Below, one piece after another: positions 11,315 to 24,541 of a DNA stretch of 64,000 bases. This stretch comes from Gnetum montanum (Eukaryota; Streptophyta; Gnetopsida; Gnetales; Gnetaceae): the NCBI GenBank assembly GCA_015680685.1, contig MNCI01033658.1:62001-126000 (forward strand), given 5' to 3'. The position numbers were made by a program, and so were the translations under genes. Position 1 is the first letter of the stretch, and every line of letters begins with the position of its first letter. The notes below the pieces were generated by a model. The model did not search any database. It saw only the letters and a list, made by a program, of their open reading frames with translations, and was not told the origin of the DNA.

Positions 11315-13640
11315 GTGGTATATGTTCATCCTGATGAGTATATACCAAAATTTACCTTTATCCTCCACCAAGATGAACAACTGCGTTGGCATGATTTAGA
11401 AGGTAACATAGTGTTACCTCTTGATTGTTTAGTCCCAAGTATGCTTCTTCGTGCTCTCACACGAATCAGTATGCAGCACTTATCGACAGAGTACATTGTG
11501 CATGAACATGACTCGAGAGAGTATCGATCCACAGAGGCACAACATCAAAGGGACCTACAACAAGAGAGATATCATAAATCTATGAAGGGGAAGTGGTCTT
11601 AGGATGTCTTGTATGTACTAAGTCAAAAAGAGGATGCTGAACTGGCCTCAGGAGGTCTTCCACAAAATGATGTTCCTCCCATTGACTTTAGTCAAGGGGT
11701 TGTGTATCAGAATCTTCACTTAACTATCCATAACCCAGATTCTGGTACCAACGAACACAAAGGGTATGAAAAAGAAACATGAACACATGACAAAGATGGA
11801 CATTCTAATCATAATCGGGATCAAGGTGATGACCATCGAAGAGAAGGTAGCAGGCACCATCATGGTGATGGTTCTCCTTCCTCTTCATCATCATCATCTC
11901 CTTCCCCCTCTTCTTTAGGATCAGAATGCAATCGTAGAGGGAAAGACGTTGAGGATAATGGTAGGTGAAATAGGAATAATAGACAAAATAGTTGAGAAAG
12001 GGAATGAGGGCATTCTAGAGAAACACACCACGAAAGGAGGGAGAGTAGGGAATAGCATAGGCATCATAGATGCCATAGACAACACAATCATGATGAACCC
12101 CTACTTACTACCCAAAGTATGCTAGATATAACTGAGGCTGTTAAAATTCCAACAAGGTACCAAAAAGATAGCAATATAAAAATATTGAACATGAAAAATA
12201 TCCCACAATTTGAAGGAGGATACAATGTTGATCCTCAAAATCATTTACAAGCATTTCATGATGTGTGTGCCTTGGAAAACATAGAAAATGAGTGAAAAAA
12301 ACTCAAGTTGTGTTAATGGACACTGATCAAGGAAGAGGAAAGATGGTACTAGTCCTTAAAACTAGAATCCATTCATCGATGGAGTACCATGTTAGAACTA
12401 TTCAATGATAAGTATAAAATGTGCTCCCAAGTGTCCAACATGTGAAAGAAAATCAAAGGATGGAAACAAGGAGGACACAAACCCTTGGATGCTGCCATGG
12501 GCCGATATTATGCATTATTACATCATTTCCCTGGCCATGGTTACTAGCAGAGGGAAAAACTATGCCATCTCATAGATGGACTTAGGCACAAAAAATGAAG
12601 AATCCTTGGGACTGATGCCCAAGGAAAACTATCCAAGCTTATAGCCCATCAAGTACAAAGATTGTTGGAGCAAGTTGCCAAGGAGGAAGGAGAGTTAAGA
12701 AAAAGAGAGAGTGTAGAGGAATACAATAGAGATCCTTCCCTCTGAGACAAGGGAGTTAGATTTTGTGAGGATGAAGAAGAGTCACCACTTGAAGAGATGA
12801 TGAATAGAAAAACTTTACCCATTCAAAAACTTGCATCAAAAGTATCATGAAAGGTCAACCAAATGTGGGACTCCCTAGATAATAAATTTCAAACTATTCT
12901 CAAAATAGTAGAGGAGTCTAAGAAACTAGGTAGTGACTGAGAAAGGACAAAAAAAATTGAATATGCACATAACAAAGATAAGGGCAAAGCTGCCATCATT
13001 GAAGAGGTTATGGATTTAGATATAGACAATGATGGTGAATGTGAGATATGTCAATATGACCATCCTAAGGGATTTTTCCTAGTAATCTCACATTTGCAGG
13101 AGTCTGGGGTGTATGCACTAAACCCATTATTAAACAAACAAAAAACACCTTGAAGGTTACCTTATCCTCAAGGTAGCCCAAGATAGTTTCACCAACCCTT
13201 GACGTATTATCCAAGTGGAGCTCCACCAAAACCAAATGAACAATATCAATAGTGATAACATCCATAATCATGGGGAATGCCACCATCACGTCAGCAGTAC
13301 CTTTACCATAAACCTGACCCGTATGGATACTACGCGCACCATCCAATCTCTCCACGTGATGCTACTAGTCACGTTACTTCTTAGTCTCACTACCAAACCA
13401 ACGAGTACTATAGAACTCATTCTCCTAGAGGAGTGGTTTCACAAACATACGATTCTTCTCATGCGATAGCACCTCTTCCACCCTTAGCTCCATTACCACC
13501 TACTCCAACTATGTAGGGTGAGCTCCTTGCCTAGCCGCAACAATGTAATGCCACAAGGGATGTCAACCCTCAACCTACTATTGGTTTAGAAAATGGCATA
13601 AAGAAGAGACCTTTCTTTAGAATCAATAGTTCAACTAAGT
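11315..13640 (+). pseudogene. A gag
   Basis: Mostly one reading frame, interrupted by stops. The N-terminal piece 11315-11599 is open ('VHPDEYIPKF...'). Then follows a His/Ser/Arg-rich low-complexity stretch (11750-12090). The capsid-like part (12180-12720) contains 'NIPQFEGGYNVDPQNHLQAFHD', 'GWKQGGHKPLDAAMGRYYAL' and 'LIDGLRH', which align with the D and C gag. A coil-like basic segment precedes 'CEICQYDHPKGFF' (about 13040-13078), the family's Cys/His motif lacking its final Cys. After that come Pro/Tyr-rich repeats. It is longer at the N terminus than the gag of C and D. Stops such as the one at 12542-12544 inactivate it. Confidence 0.75.
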
Positions 13641-13829
13641 CCTTGCAACCACAAGCAGCAAATTCTCCAAACACCTCACCACCATTCGAATCTTTAAAGC
13701 TTCCTTCAAACCAAAGACTGCACTTGATGCACACGATCATGTTAACTCATGTAATTATCGATTGGATTAAAGCTGGTCATCTTCCTAGGAAATTCTCTCA
13801 TCTTGGAAGTCCTCTTATATATTTGCAAA

Positions 13830-14700
13830 TCATTGGGAACTAACCTTGCAAAGCTCTTTTGGATTTAGGTTCTCGTGTTAATTTAATCTCTCAAGAAATG
13901 TGTAAAGCCTAGGACCTGCCTCAACTAAAAAATAGTCACATATGTTTAGAGTTGGCCGACCAATCCATCATTGTCCCATTAGGACTAGTGGAGGACATTG
14001 TGACCACTATTCACGGGTGGTTGTATCCAACTAATTTTCTAGTGATTCAAGTCAAAAACTGTAAGGGGGAATTCCCAATCATAATGGAAAGAGCATGGCT
14101 AAGCATAATTGATGTGCACCTGGGAATATGTGATCTTTCACTAGAAATATCAAAGGAAAATACATTTAGAAAGATTGAGAAGAAGAAAGTTCCATGCATT
14201 GCATACAGTGACACAGGGTGTAATTGCATGTAGAAGTCCTGGTTTGTACAATGTTTAACATTTCTTACATGCAACCAGTGTGCACCAATAACTAACATAA
14301 AAACATGCTTGTATGTAGTAGCCACAAGATAGGAAGGCACCCAGTGGCTGATAGCTAACCAAGAGAATGGTTCAACTATATGCATGAAACCAACTAAGAG
14401 CTTAACTTGCACCTACATTGATAACATAGGTACATTAGAGCAAGTCCATTGCCAACTTCCAAGTCCTGACATCAAAAATATCAACTTGGGGAAGTTGGAA
14501 ATCCCTGACGAGTTCAAGAAAAAGCCACTTGAGTTAAAATTGTTGCCCATCGGTATGAAGTATACATTTCTCAAAAATGGAAAATCGATAATCATTAATG
14601 CTATGCTTGCTCCTCAAAAAAAAAGAAATACTACTGAAAATGGTAAAAAAAATGGTCGAAAGGATTTACTTGGTCATATCCTAAATTAACCAAAATAGAT
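13830..14700 (+). pseudogene. A protease and linker
   Basis: Aspartic protease region. 'CKALLDLGSRVNLISQEM' carries the active-site motif as D-L-G-S at 13862-13873, where retroviral-type proteases have D-T/S-G-A/S. It is followed by 'DLPQLKNS', 'ICLELADQSIIVPLGLVED' and 'VIQVKNCKGEFPIIMERAWL', which correspond to the flap and the substrate-side strands. The longest open frames are 13952-14230 and 14384-14686. One frame change lies between 14690 and 14870, before RT. The same region of E (53240-53735) is clearly homologous but more damaged. Confidence 0.7.
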
Positions 14701-14799
14701 CCTAGGATATGATAACATAGAATTTACATTAACCCCTCCATGAAACCTTGATGACAACCGCTGAGGAAATTGAATCCAAAGCTTAAGTAAGTGGTTAAA

Positions 14800-16010
14800 G
14801 AAGAAACTGAATAACTTCTAAAAGTTGGGTTCATCTATCCCATTGGTAATAGTGAATGGGTTAGTCTATTAGTCATTGTGCCCAAAAAGGGAGGTAAATG
14901 GAGGATGTGGATAGACTTTAGGCTACTGAACATGGCAACATTTAAAGACCACTTCCCCTTGCCATTTGTTAACCAAGTCTTAGATACCATTGTAGGGCAT
15001 TGCTACTATAGTTTTCTGGATAGCTACAGTGGATATAACCAAATTCAAATAGCACTAGAAGACTAAGCTAAGACTACATTCACAAGTCCTTGGGGAACAT
15101 TTTCATATAAGCAGATGCTGTTTGGCTTGTACAATGCCCCAACAATGTTTCAACATTTGGTTCTAGGTATCTTTCAGCAAAAAATAGGAAATGGTGTGGA
15201 GGTATTTATGGATGATTTCTCCACCTATGGAATGGACTTCAAACAAGCATTGGATTGATTAGAGAAAGTATTGAAACAATGTGTAGAAACCAACTTAAGG
15301 CTCAACTGGAAAAAAGGTCATTTAATGGTCCAAGAAGGCATTGTATTAGGGCACAATATTTCACAAATAAGGATAGAAGTAGATCCTAAAAATATTAAGG
15401 TCATCCAAGGAATCACTCAACAACCTAAAACTGTAAAAGACATATGATCATTCCTTAGACATATTAGCTATTATAGATGCTTCATTGACAACTTTTCAAG
15501 GATTGAGAAACCTTTGGTAGAACTAATGAAGAAGGACATACCTTTTGAATGAATCAAGGAATGTGAGCTAGCCTTCCAAACCTTAAAATAGAAGCTTGTG
15601 GAAACACCTACTCTACAAGCTCGTAACTAGTCCAAATTGTTCCACATAATGACTGAAGCTTCCAACTTTGCCTCATGAGCTGTACTTACATAGTTAGATG
15701 ACCAAAAATGACCCTATTACATCCACTATGCAAGTCAAAGTATTGTTGGTGCATAATTCAATTATGCCACAACAGAAAAAGAGTTAATGTTTGTGGTGTT
15801 TGAACTAGAAAAATTTAGGCACTATGTATTGGGCTATAAGATATTTGTACATATGGATCATAGTGAAATTTAGTTCCTAATGAATAATCCAATGGTAAGC
15901 CCTCACATCATATAATGGCTCATGATCTTACAAGAGTTTGATCTTACAATGATTGATTGTAAAGGCATCAAGAATGTTGTTGCTAATCATTTATCTCGGT
16001 TGTGATGGGA
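14800..16010 (+). pseudogene. A reverse transcriptase and RNase H
   Basis: In one frame with scattered stops: 'VPKKGGKWRMWIDFRLLN' (RT finger), 'FPLPFVNQVLDTI', 'YSFLDSYSGYNQI' (first catalytic Asp region), 'TSPWGTFSYKQMLFGLYNAP', and the active-site F-M-D-D at 15205-15216 followed by F-S. Then 'EGIVLGHNIS' and the thumb region. RNase H follows from about 15640: 'HIMTEASNFAS', 'YATTEKELMFVVFELEKFR', 'FDLTMIDCKGIKNVVANHLSRL'. This order (RT then a single RNase H) is standard for gypsy elements. The FMDDFS form rather than the commoner YxDD is typical of Athila relatives. Confidence 0.85.
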
Positions 16011-17345
16011 CAACAAAGAGGATGAATATCCAATTTTTGACCATTTCCGAGATGAACTCCTCTGTGCAAGTGTGATAAAAAATCAATTAACCATAATTAC
16101 AAATTGGTATAGTAGCATTCTTACCTATCTTCTTACACAAAAAATACCACAAGATCTTTACGTTAAAAAGAAACAACAGCTTCCACACCAAGCCAAATAT
16201 TTCATGGAAATCAACAGACACCTTTATAAGGTATGTGCTGATGGTTTGGTTTGATGGTGTGTTCCCAATGTAGATCAATTGCAAGTTCTCCAAGATGCTC
16301 ATGAGGGCTATTGTGGGGGTCATTATGTGGGGAGATGAACAACCATAAAAATATTTTTTGCAGGATATTATTAGCCTACATTGTTTTGGGATGCTCATCA
16401 TTTCATCCAATCTTGTGAACATTGCCAACATGATGGGGCAATGATTGCTAGAATGGAGGGTCTGCAACAATGGATTCAACCTTTAGAACCATTTGACATA
16501 TGGGGAGTTGATTTTATGGGGCCTATCATACCGATGTCCAATGGAAAAGCCTACATTGCTGTTCCTATTGACTATTTTACCAAGTGGGTAGAAGCAACCA
16601 CTATTGTGGATTGTACATCATCTACCACTGCATGATTTTTTCAACAACAAATAGTAAATAGGTTTAGCATACCTCATGCACTTATTTTTGACAATGGTAC
16701 ACATTTTATAGGTGCAACTTTTCGAAAGTTGATGCAACACTTAGGAGTTGAACATAAATTGACTACATCATATCATCCTCAAGCGAATGGTCAAGCCGAA
16801 GTCACCAATAGGGAGATCACAAAAATATTGACACAAACCATTACCAAGTATAGGTGAATCTGGAGCACAAAATTGAATGATGCTCTTTGGGCATACCGCT
16901 TCACATGAAAACTTCTTATAGGCTACTCTCCCTATGAGTTACTGTATAATAAACTTTCAACACTTCCTATTCAAGTGGAGCTCTGTACACTATCCACACC
17001 ATGTGACCTTAACCTTGACCTCAATCTAGCATAGAAATAATGGTTAATGATCCTTAACTTGCTAGATTCCAATCAACTAGTTGCCCAATCATCTAATAAA
17101 CTACACAAGGCCTTTAACAAACAATGTCATTACCTAAGGATTATGAAAGTCAAATACCAATCGGGAGATAAGGTTCTTTATTGGAATCCCACACATGTAC
17201 CACAGTGAACTAAATTTCAAACACTGTGGGAAGGACCTTATGTCATTTATGAAACTCTTTCTTCAAGGGCCATGATGATCTACAAACTTGAAAGCCTGAA
17301 TAAGAAGTTATTGGTCAACATCTAGCAAACCAAACCCTTCCATGG
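16011..17345 (+). pseudogene. A integrase
   Basis: Zinc-binding N-terminal region 'HEGYCGGHYVG...CEHCQHDG' (16300-16435). The catalytic core has the D-D-35-E triad in one frame: Asp in 'WGVDFMGPI' (codon 16510), Asp in 'FDNGTHF' (codon 16690) and Glu in 'NGQAEVTNRE' (codon 16798). The last two are 36 codons apart, exactly D-X35-E. The C-terminal part contains 'GYSPYELLYNK' and 'GDKVLYWNP...LWEGPYVIYE' (a GPY/F-like module, about 17160-17250). I see no chromodomain. In-frame stops, including one at about 16636, inactivate it. Confidence 0.87.
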
Positions 17346-19318
17346 GCCTAAAATAGTTAGTACTAATACTACCTCTATTAGTGGACAAGCTTGGTCATTA
17401 TTTTGGATCTCCTCCTTCCAATTTAGTCATGGGGAAGATAGCCATCAATGCTAATAGTTTTAAGCCTTAGTTCCTTTGAATTTTTAATTTTACACATTTT
17501 TCATCTTTACTTATTTTTTTTACACCATCATTAACATTTTTATTGTTTCTTTGTTTGATTTATTCTTATTCATCACATAATAAGCACTCATGATGGTCGG
17601 TTGTATTATAATAAGTGTTGATTGCTAATGTTTGGTTTTTACCTTTTACTTTCAATGTTGATGCTAAGATATGGTTTCTTTTGATAAAACAGGCAATGAG
17701 TCCATGTCACCTGATTATCCATACAACTCTATGGTCTTCCTTATTTTGAAAATGTACTATCCATTTTCTAAGTAAACTTATTAATGAATTGGTGCCTTAG
17801 TACTCTTTGAACCAAGGAAAGATTCAAATTAATGGAAAATGGTTTGACCTCAAGGGAATTTGACGTATTTGTGCTGGCTATTTTCTTGGGTACTTGGATG
17901 TTTTTCATAGTTTTTCTACCATCCTACTCTTGACCAAATATTAGGGAGTTAACTAAATCAAATAAGTCTTTGCATGGTGTGGTTCTCATATTAAAAAAAA
18001 AAAACTAGTGAGAATTCAAAGCACACCCCTTAGACATAATAAAAAAACATGGGCTACAAGCACTAGTTATGGAACTGGAAAGACATGTTACCCATGCTTG
18101 AAGGTTCCCTCTAACTAAGGCCCTTTCTCACTTCCTACTTCTTGTCTTATTGGGATGGTGGTGGCTTTGTGGATGCATTCTTGTTACTTAGGGAGGATGG
18201 GTTGATCAAGTGTATTGATGCACAGTCACTAAATGTGTATAGTTGAATCTAGATTTGGATAAACTTTTATTAAGCCACCTTAACCACATATTATACAAGG
18301 GACTTTACACCATCCTAATTTTGGAACTCCATTCCATTCTCTCCTCTCTTTCCATATTGCTTTCTACATTCCACCTCATTGCCAGTTTTATGATGAGTCT
18401 ATATCTTGGTTAACACATTGTTAGTCTTTGGTAAAACACTTGTGGGTAAGTTATTAACCATTATTTCCATATGTCATTCTAAGAGCCTACAGACTCTTTG
18501 GTTTGTAGGTTTGTCAGGGCATTCAGGGCATGAGCTTGCTTTGGGGAGGATCCACTGGCATTCCTTTTTGATGCAATTGTTAAGCTCTTTTCCTTCAACA
18601 TTTCTCGCAATAAACTATTTTTCATTCACCCCATCAATGACATCTATTTTTTCTTTTGTTTTATTGGCATCACCATTGTTATTTCTCTTATCCTTCTTGT
18701 TCTTTAATTTTTTCCACCCTATTGCTACTAGAGGTTCACTCTTAGTCATGGGGGCCTTGTCACAAATTTTTCCATTTCATAATTATCTTACCCCTACACC
18801 TTGGGTAGTTATCAATCATAAACCTCTAACCCAGTATCTGCCATACCCATAACCTAGCCAATGTGCTTTATATTGAGGCAAGGTATTAGCTACATTAGGT
18901 TTTATCTACCCTTGCTAATCCATGAGTGTGTTGTGTGTGAAAATGGTGATTACATGAATAATGGAATAGGATTAGAGGGAGAACTTAGGATGGACTGAAG
19001 TTGGAGTGTTTATGCAAGGAAAAAGTTCAGAGATGTGACTATGGATGAACAATAGTGTGCATAGTTTTGACATCAACAGCAACATGCCTCATTTTCTCTC
19101 CCTCTCTCTTTGTTTAAGTTGTCGAATGAGGGTCTGGATGTCATCTATATATAGTGTTCACAACAATGGGCATGAACACCAATGTTATAATATATTTGTC
19201 GATATGTTCCTTGGGAACTTTGAGTCTATCATCCCATGTCATCATTAGTTGTTATTCAGTCAATAATCCCATACCTTTCCAATATTTTGTAAGGAAATCA
19301 AGGATGAGTTCTTATTTA
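17346..19318 (+). other. 3' non-coding part of A
   Basis: About 2 kb between integrase and the polypurine tract. It shares blocks with B, C and D: 'TTCAAAGCACACCCCTTAGA' with 'GGGCTACAAGCACTAG' (18010-18070; complement near 7560-7610 in B), and 'GCTTTGGGGAGGATCCAC' (18538-18555). Open frames here (for example 18406-18849) are T-rich and match nothing I recognise. No plant-transposon-protein frame is present. Confidence 0.6.
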
Positions 19319-19330
19319 GTCGTTGGGGTA
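19319..19330 (+). other. Polypurine tract of A
   Basis: GTCGTTGGGGTA directly before the 3' LTR. It matches GTCGTGGGGGTA in D and its complement in C. Confidence 0.7.
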
Positions 19331-20157
19331 TGATGAGCCATGATATTGTGTCCATGATATCAAGTCTATGATATCAGATCCTTCCGAGTGATATCAGACA
19401 GCTAATATGGGGACCTATCTTGTTGCCTATAAATAAGAGGCAGGTGCACTTGGTTTGGTAATTAGTGCTTATTCCCTTACACAAACTCTTGTAGTTTCTC
19501 CCTCCTAGAGTTAGAATTATTTCTGAGTACCCACAGTAGGAGTCATAAAGCAAATGGATCTTTATTCGAACATTGTGTACCTGAGCACACCTTGTGTTCG
19601 GAAATAAAGATGAACTTTGTGATAAACCTTGTAGCATTCAAAATAGCTTATCTCTCATCCTTAATGCTATTTATAGTTCTTTAGTGCTTTCATTAGTTAA
19701 TTTTGCTTTTACCGATTTCTTAATTTTCACAAGTAAGCACACTCAGTATGACCACTTCAAGCATGCATGGAACACTTGGTAACCCAGTAAAAATTAGTGT
19801 TTGGTAATCCTAGTAGTGTTGCACTGGTTCAGGATGTGTATAGAAAGTGGGAATAGATGTTGGTGTTAGGACGAGTTAGGACCTAGGTGATTAGTTAATT
19901 TAAATTAGTTATTCAATCAATTCAGTTCTTCCCTCTTAGCACCAAGACATAAAACATAAAAAAGCATAAAAATCATATACCTCAAGTTTACTTAACCATA
20001 AAATTATGTCATATGAGTAAGCTTGGGAAGACAACGATCGCCTAATCCATCCTTGTTTTATGAAGGAGCATAAGCACTTAGTCCTTGGAGTTCGACTGGA
20101 TCATGTGTAATGCTCGTATTCATATGGTTGAGCATAGGGATACCTCGTTACTCATTA
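19331..20157 (+). repeat. 3' LTR of A
   Basis: Begins TGATGAGCCATG and ends CTCATTA (last C mutated to T). It is collinear with 10233-11064, with scattered, mainly transitional differences. An AATAAA-type signal, GAAATAAAGAT, lies near 19600. Confidence 0.92.
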
Positions 20158-20162
20158 ATTAG
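20158..20162. repeat. Right target-site duplication of A (ATTAG)
   Basis: Exact copy of 10228-10232. Confidence 0.9.
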
Positions 20163-20853
20163 TGAATGGAATCTAGTTCCAATGATCTATACTAACTTTT
20201 AGCTTCATCTATTAGTGTCCTAGGAAAGAGCTTAAGCTTTTTCCACTTGCGTTCAATGTTTTGCAAGGCATAGGAATCGTGGAAGGCTTGTAAATGATGT
20301 TGTGAATTAGAATTATAGCCTCCCCTAAATTTAGGAATAATTTCCATATCAAGCCATTTGATGTGACTATTCCTTTAATAACCTTGAAGTATTTGAACTA
20401 CCTTCCTAATCTATGTCAAGCCCCTAGTAGCCAACAAGGGTTTATCTGTATCAGACATGTATTAGTGATAATATATATTTCTATTCATTTGATTGTGATG
20501 ATCTTATCTATGCTCATTTTTATGTCTTTGATTTTTCCCTTGGGTTCAATTTTTTAATTTTATCTTTATCCCATATTAAAGCTCTACGTCTATACCTACG
20601 TTCATCTTTGTCAAAATTAGATGATGAATTGGAGGAGGAAGATGAGAACTTTGGAGAATCACCATGGCTCCTGTATCATTGTCCATGGTCCCTTGATCTA
20701 TTGTTTTTAGGTTTAGAGGAGGTTCTAGGCCTTAAGGCCCTCCTTGTTCTAAGAATTTCTCCATCTTCTCAAAGGTTGTCTATACCAGCTGAATGTACTC
20801 CTTGCATGTAGTAAGGATGAAAATGAGCATATGAAACCCCTACATGAGGTCAT
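20163..20853 (-). pseudogene. B gag, central/N-terminal part between A and C
   Basis: Minus-strand sequence aligning with C gag 30120-30830 block by block. Examples are 'GAAAGAGCTTAAG' at 20224, 'GCTTGTAAATGATGTTG' at 20286 (both also in C near 30240 and 30300), and the Ser/acidic-rich N-terminal stretch at 20600-20800. It encodes the capsid-like 'LQAFYN...W' region. Broken by stops. It joins 8240-10232 on one side and 31931-32100 on the other. Confidence 0.7.
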
Positions 20854-21722
20854 TGATGAGTGGTTAGGTACCCCTACACTCAACCATATGAATACAAGTG
20901 TGTATACATGATTCAGTCAAACTTTGCAGACAAACTAGTTGTGGTATCTAGATAGTTACACATTGATCATAGTTCGCTATCTTTTAACCTAGACTAGTAT
21001 TCACTTTGTCACATATGGTTTAGTCCAGAGTGAGGTGCATGATGGGATCCTAACTTATGCTACTCCTAAAGATGATGGAAAATAATCTCAACTTAAGTTA
21101 TTAGGCACTAAAAAGTGAAATCTAAACTAGCCTAAGTGCGATGAGCATTTATCCTTAATCATCCATGTGCATCTTGGACCTTGTGTACTACTTTTGGGAT
21201 TACCAAGCACACATTACTTGAGCACTCCCAGATACACTACTAGGTTACCAAGTAGTTACACTTAAATGTTTGTGATTAAGTCATACTCATTTCAAATTTA
21301 ACAATAGGAATAGTAAATGATGATAAAGAAATATTAACTAAGAAAATAATAAATAACAATTAACAATTGAAGTAATTAAAGGCTTAGCGAATGCTACAAT
21401 GATGAAGTAATATCGATCGTTATTGCTGATCATGTGCATGTCCAAGTATGTCACACTCCAATAAAGGTTCCATACAATTACAATCATCACACTATGAGCA
21501 TGCACTAGGGAAAGAATGAAAAGTAATTGAAAAATAACAAATGGGCTCTATCCTAAGAATTACCAAATATCCTCCTTTTTTCTCCTATGCACCTGAATGT
21601 TGTATTTATAGGCCTACATAGGAATCATGATATCATGTATTCGAGATCATTATCCTGGCTGTGATATTGCGTAATCGATATTAAGGATCCGATATCAGGG
21701 CCTCGCAAACCACAATTCATCA
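20854..21722 (-). repeat. 3' LTR of C
   Basis: Plus-strand view TGATGAGTGG... to ...CACAATTCATCA, 869 bp, the same length as 31062-31930. It holds a TATA box complement (TATTTATA, 21603-21610) and GATATC/GATATT motifs on its upstream side (21630-21700). Confidence 0.9.
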
Positions 21723-21735
21723 TACCCCCATGATT
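21723..21735 (-). other. Polypurine tract of C
   Basis: The complement reads AATCATGGGGGTA directly before the LTR, matching GTCGTGGGGGTA of D. Confidence 0.7.
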
Positions 21736-21914
21736 GAATAATAGCTTGTCCTTGAGTCAAACAAAATAAAAATGAGTTCAATTGATTACATAGTGAATAG
21801 GTATGGGATTATTGATTAATTAGGAATTACTCATGCGGTAGTGTGGGATTGACCAAAAAAAAAATTTGGACATAGACACAAAATTATATAAAAAAAAATT
21901 TGTTGGAACTCATG

Positions 21915-24140
21915 TGGTTCTTGGTGGTGGTGGCTCCTCCATGGGTCTCTTCCCCTTATCTTGTGCTCTAGGATTTGGAAATGGATGTCTTTGAAGCAGT
22001 GCCTAGAGCTTTTCTTCTTTGGTTTAGGGATCCTATGCCATCCATGCTGATGATCCAATGTTTGATGGATTCAACAGCTTCCATGGGCATGGTAGTTGCA
22101 GGAACATCTGATTAGCCTTGACATACCAAGCCGCAAACAATCATCATTCCTCTTCATAGGCTTTGGCTTTGTCCTTGGATTCTTGGTAGTTTGTGAGTCG
22201 TCAAGCCAAATCTGCTGCAACATCTTTCTATCCTTGGTAGCTGGTCTTGACCACCTCTAATTTAGAATTTGCTACTTCTAATTTCTATAATGTCTTCTTG
22301 TGTTCAGAAAATTTTGTTTCACATTTAGCATAGGTGGTTGCTACCTACTTCTCCAATTTTGTTCTTGAGCATCCTACTATCAACATGGCTAAGTTGGCAT
22401 ACCATAGGTTTGCCAACTCCATGTCCTTTATGAGATCTTGTATTTGTAGGTCCTAGCTTTTCAATTTTGATTAGTGGAAAAAGGCATAAGTATCCAATAT
22501 GGTTCTCCAATAAACATTCTAAGAACTGAGAGTGTTAATATGAGCTTTGGCCATATGGGTTTCTCCAATCTGCAGGAGTCATTGAGGGATCGACCAAGGT
22601 TTGAGCATTGTGTGCTCTTGTAAAATCTACCAGTGGCACAATAGGGACATTAAATGATTCTTTGATGTGGTCTACATCCACTTCTATTGCTCCCACTACA
22701 TCCTAGTGCTACATGACCACTACATTGCACCTTCACCAATTTCTAGTTGCACTTGAAAGGATGCAGCATTTCCAGAGATCTATTGTGACCAATGTGATTC
22801 CCCTCATCCTATTTGGATGGACACCTTACCTCATGTGCGATCAATTAAGATTGTAGATCATACAACATCATCAATGACCCTAAAGATATTGGCTTCATCA
22901 TGGCTTCCCCAACTAATCGATTTAGCAATGGCCTTGAGATGGCTTATCAATGGTCGCTAGTCCTGTGGTGATGATGATGGTTGGTCTTGCTAGCTTGTAG
23001 GTTTTGTGTTGGGTCCTACTTCCTGTTGTTGATTGGGCCTTGTGCTTGGAAGTTAGCTAGGCCCTGTAGTTTGAGGTGTAGTGAGCCCCACCATCTATTC
23101 TTGCTTAGGCTCTAGTGTCTCACCAATACTTTTTCTTGGGGTTGGTGGCTTCAGTAATTTAGGAAATGAAGAATTTTGAGCCTTTATAGGGACATCATTG
23201 CTATACACTAGAATTCCAACACATTGGCACAACTTTCTAATTAGGTAAGGAAAAGGCAATGCAAACTTCCCTATCTTAAGTTCTTCAAACCACCTTAAAA
23301 TTTATGTAAGATATAGATGGGGTAGGTTGGCATCAACCTTGCCCATCAAGATGGCACTTCTTCTAGCAACATAGGTGGAAATTATATTTAATCCTTTTGT
23401 TGGGAAAATGTGATATGTGTCAATTTTGAAGTAGATCCTCTCTTCAAGTGTGAGATCTCCATATGCTTTATCTTCCTTGCCATATGCCCTTTTTAACCAT
23501 ATTTTGTGCAGATCCGCATCAGAGCGAGTGGACAAGTGAGCAACCTTAGGCCCTGTATTTGAAAGGTTCAACACTTCTGAAATGGCCTTGGTAGAAAAAT
23601 CAATAGAAACCCCACCAATATCAATAGTGGTTCCTTCTTCCTTATTATGCCAAAATTGGTATGTCTCCCCCATGTACCAATCACCACTCTTAGAGAGAAT
23701 AGGCCATAGTGGAGACCCTTTAATTTGGTTTGTAACTACCTTAGGGGAAAATTCAGTGAAAGGTCCAAAATTAAGTTCCACGATTATAACTACTGATGTG
23801 GACCTTTTATGAATTTCCTGAACACATTCCAAAGACAATGTGAGATATTGTACTTGTTTAGGTACCCAGTTGTCTCCATTTTTAGCATGCTATGATTGTG
23901 TAGTAACAGGAGGTTCTTGATTAATGCTAAATGATTGTGCCTCCTGCTCTGCATGTTCTTTAGGAGGCACTTGGCCTCTACCTCTCCTTGGTCATTTGGA
24001 TGCACCCTGAGAGGGTTGTTGGCGACCGTTTGGGATGCGACCGCCAACGAGTGTCCTCGAACAGGATTTAGGTGCCTGCTGGTCTCTGGCAACACCAAGG
24101 CCCAGATACCTCCAAATAAAATCAGTAGTTAATGTGAGTA
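21915..24140 (-). pseudogene. C second frame: plant-transposon-protein-like domain, coil, Pro-rich tail
   Basis: A minus-strand frame of roughly 700 codons with stops. The core (23838-23302, 178 codons open) has 'YQFWHNKEEGTTIDIGGVSIDFST', a 'RIYFKIDTYHIFPTKGLN' segment and 'RRSAILMGKVDANLPHLYLT'. After one stop, in the same frame, come 'ILRWFEELKIGKFALPFPY' and 'LIRKLCQCVGI'. This order resembles the 'putative plant transposon protein' domain (Pfam PF20167): a strand pair ending in 'V-x-F-S/T-x-x-x-I', a 'Y-x-x-x-H-x-x-x-P-T' segment and 'L-P-F-P-x-L-I-x-x-L-C'. Around 22420-22170 a Lys/Glu/Leu-rich stretch looks like a coiled coil. The end reads 'KRPMEEPPPPRTT' and is shared with D. Role unknown. 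Confidence 0.65.
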
Positions 24141-24541
24141 TGTGTGTGTGCTGTTGCGGCGTGCGGTTGTGAGAAATGTAACGATTGCATTGTATGTAAA
24201 CTACAAATGACTTACTTTGAAGAGATTCAGCCAACTTTGCCAAGTACTGTGAGTTGTTGAAAATTTCCTATTTTGCTCAACTGTCTAGTCTACATGGTCC
24301 TTATAATACCTACTTGTAACAAATAAAATTTTGCAAAAACATTTGAGCACAACTCCACAATCTACTCCTAATTTTCCCCAAAGAAAGAGATAGTTCCACA
24401 ATAAAACTAGACATAGAGCAAGATTCAATGGAAATAAGCAGAAAAGAAAGGAAAGCGGATTTGTGTAGACCTCAAATATTTAAACAAGATAAAATGACAC
24501 GAGTAAACACTTCACAATAAAGCTATCCCAAATTCAATATC
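24141..24541. other. Unassigned sequence left of the gap in C
   Basis: It starts with a small GT-rich run (24135-24150). There is no clear match to D, no recognisable coding region and no repeat unit. Confidence 0.4.

Larger units (their letters stand above)
10233..20157 (+). mobile_element. Autonomous-type Athila-like Ty3/gypsy element A
   Basis: A 9.9-kb element with LTRs at both ends, a tRNA-Asp-like primer site, gag, protease, RT, RNase H and integrase in gypsy order, a long 3' non-coding part and a polypurine tract. It is flanked by exact ATTAG duplications and sits inside B's gag: 8240-10232 and 20163-20853 become continuous gag when A is removed. The FMDDFS motif in RT and the 'GIVLGH' segment point to the Athila side of the OTA group; that placement is inference. 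Stops are spread through gag and pol, so A is dead, but the frames are still readable. Confidence 0.93.

Noticed and set aside
18406-18852. 148-codon plus-strand frame in the 3' part of A
   Set aside because: It lies in non-coding sequence with a block conserved at DNA level in other copies; no similarity or conserved protein pattern was seen.
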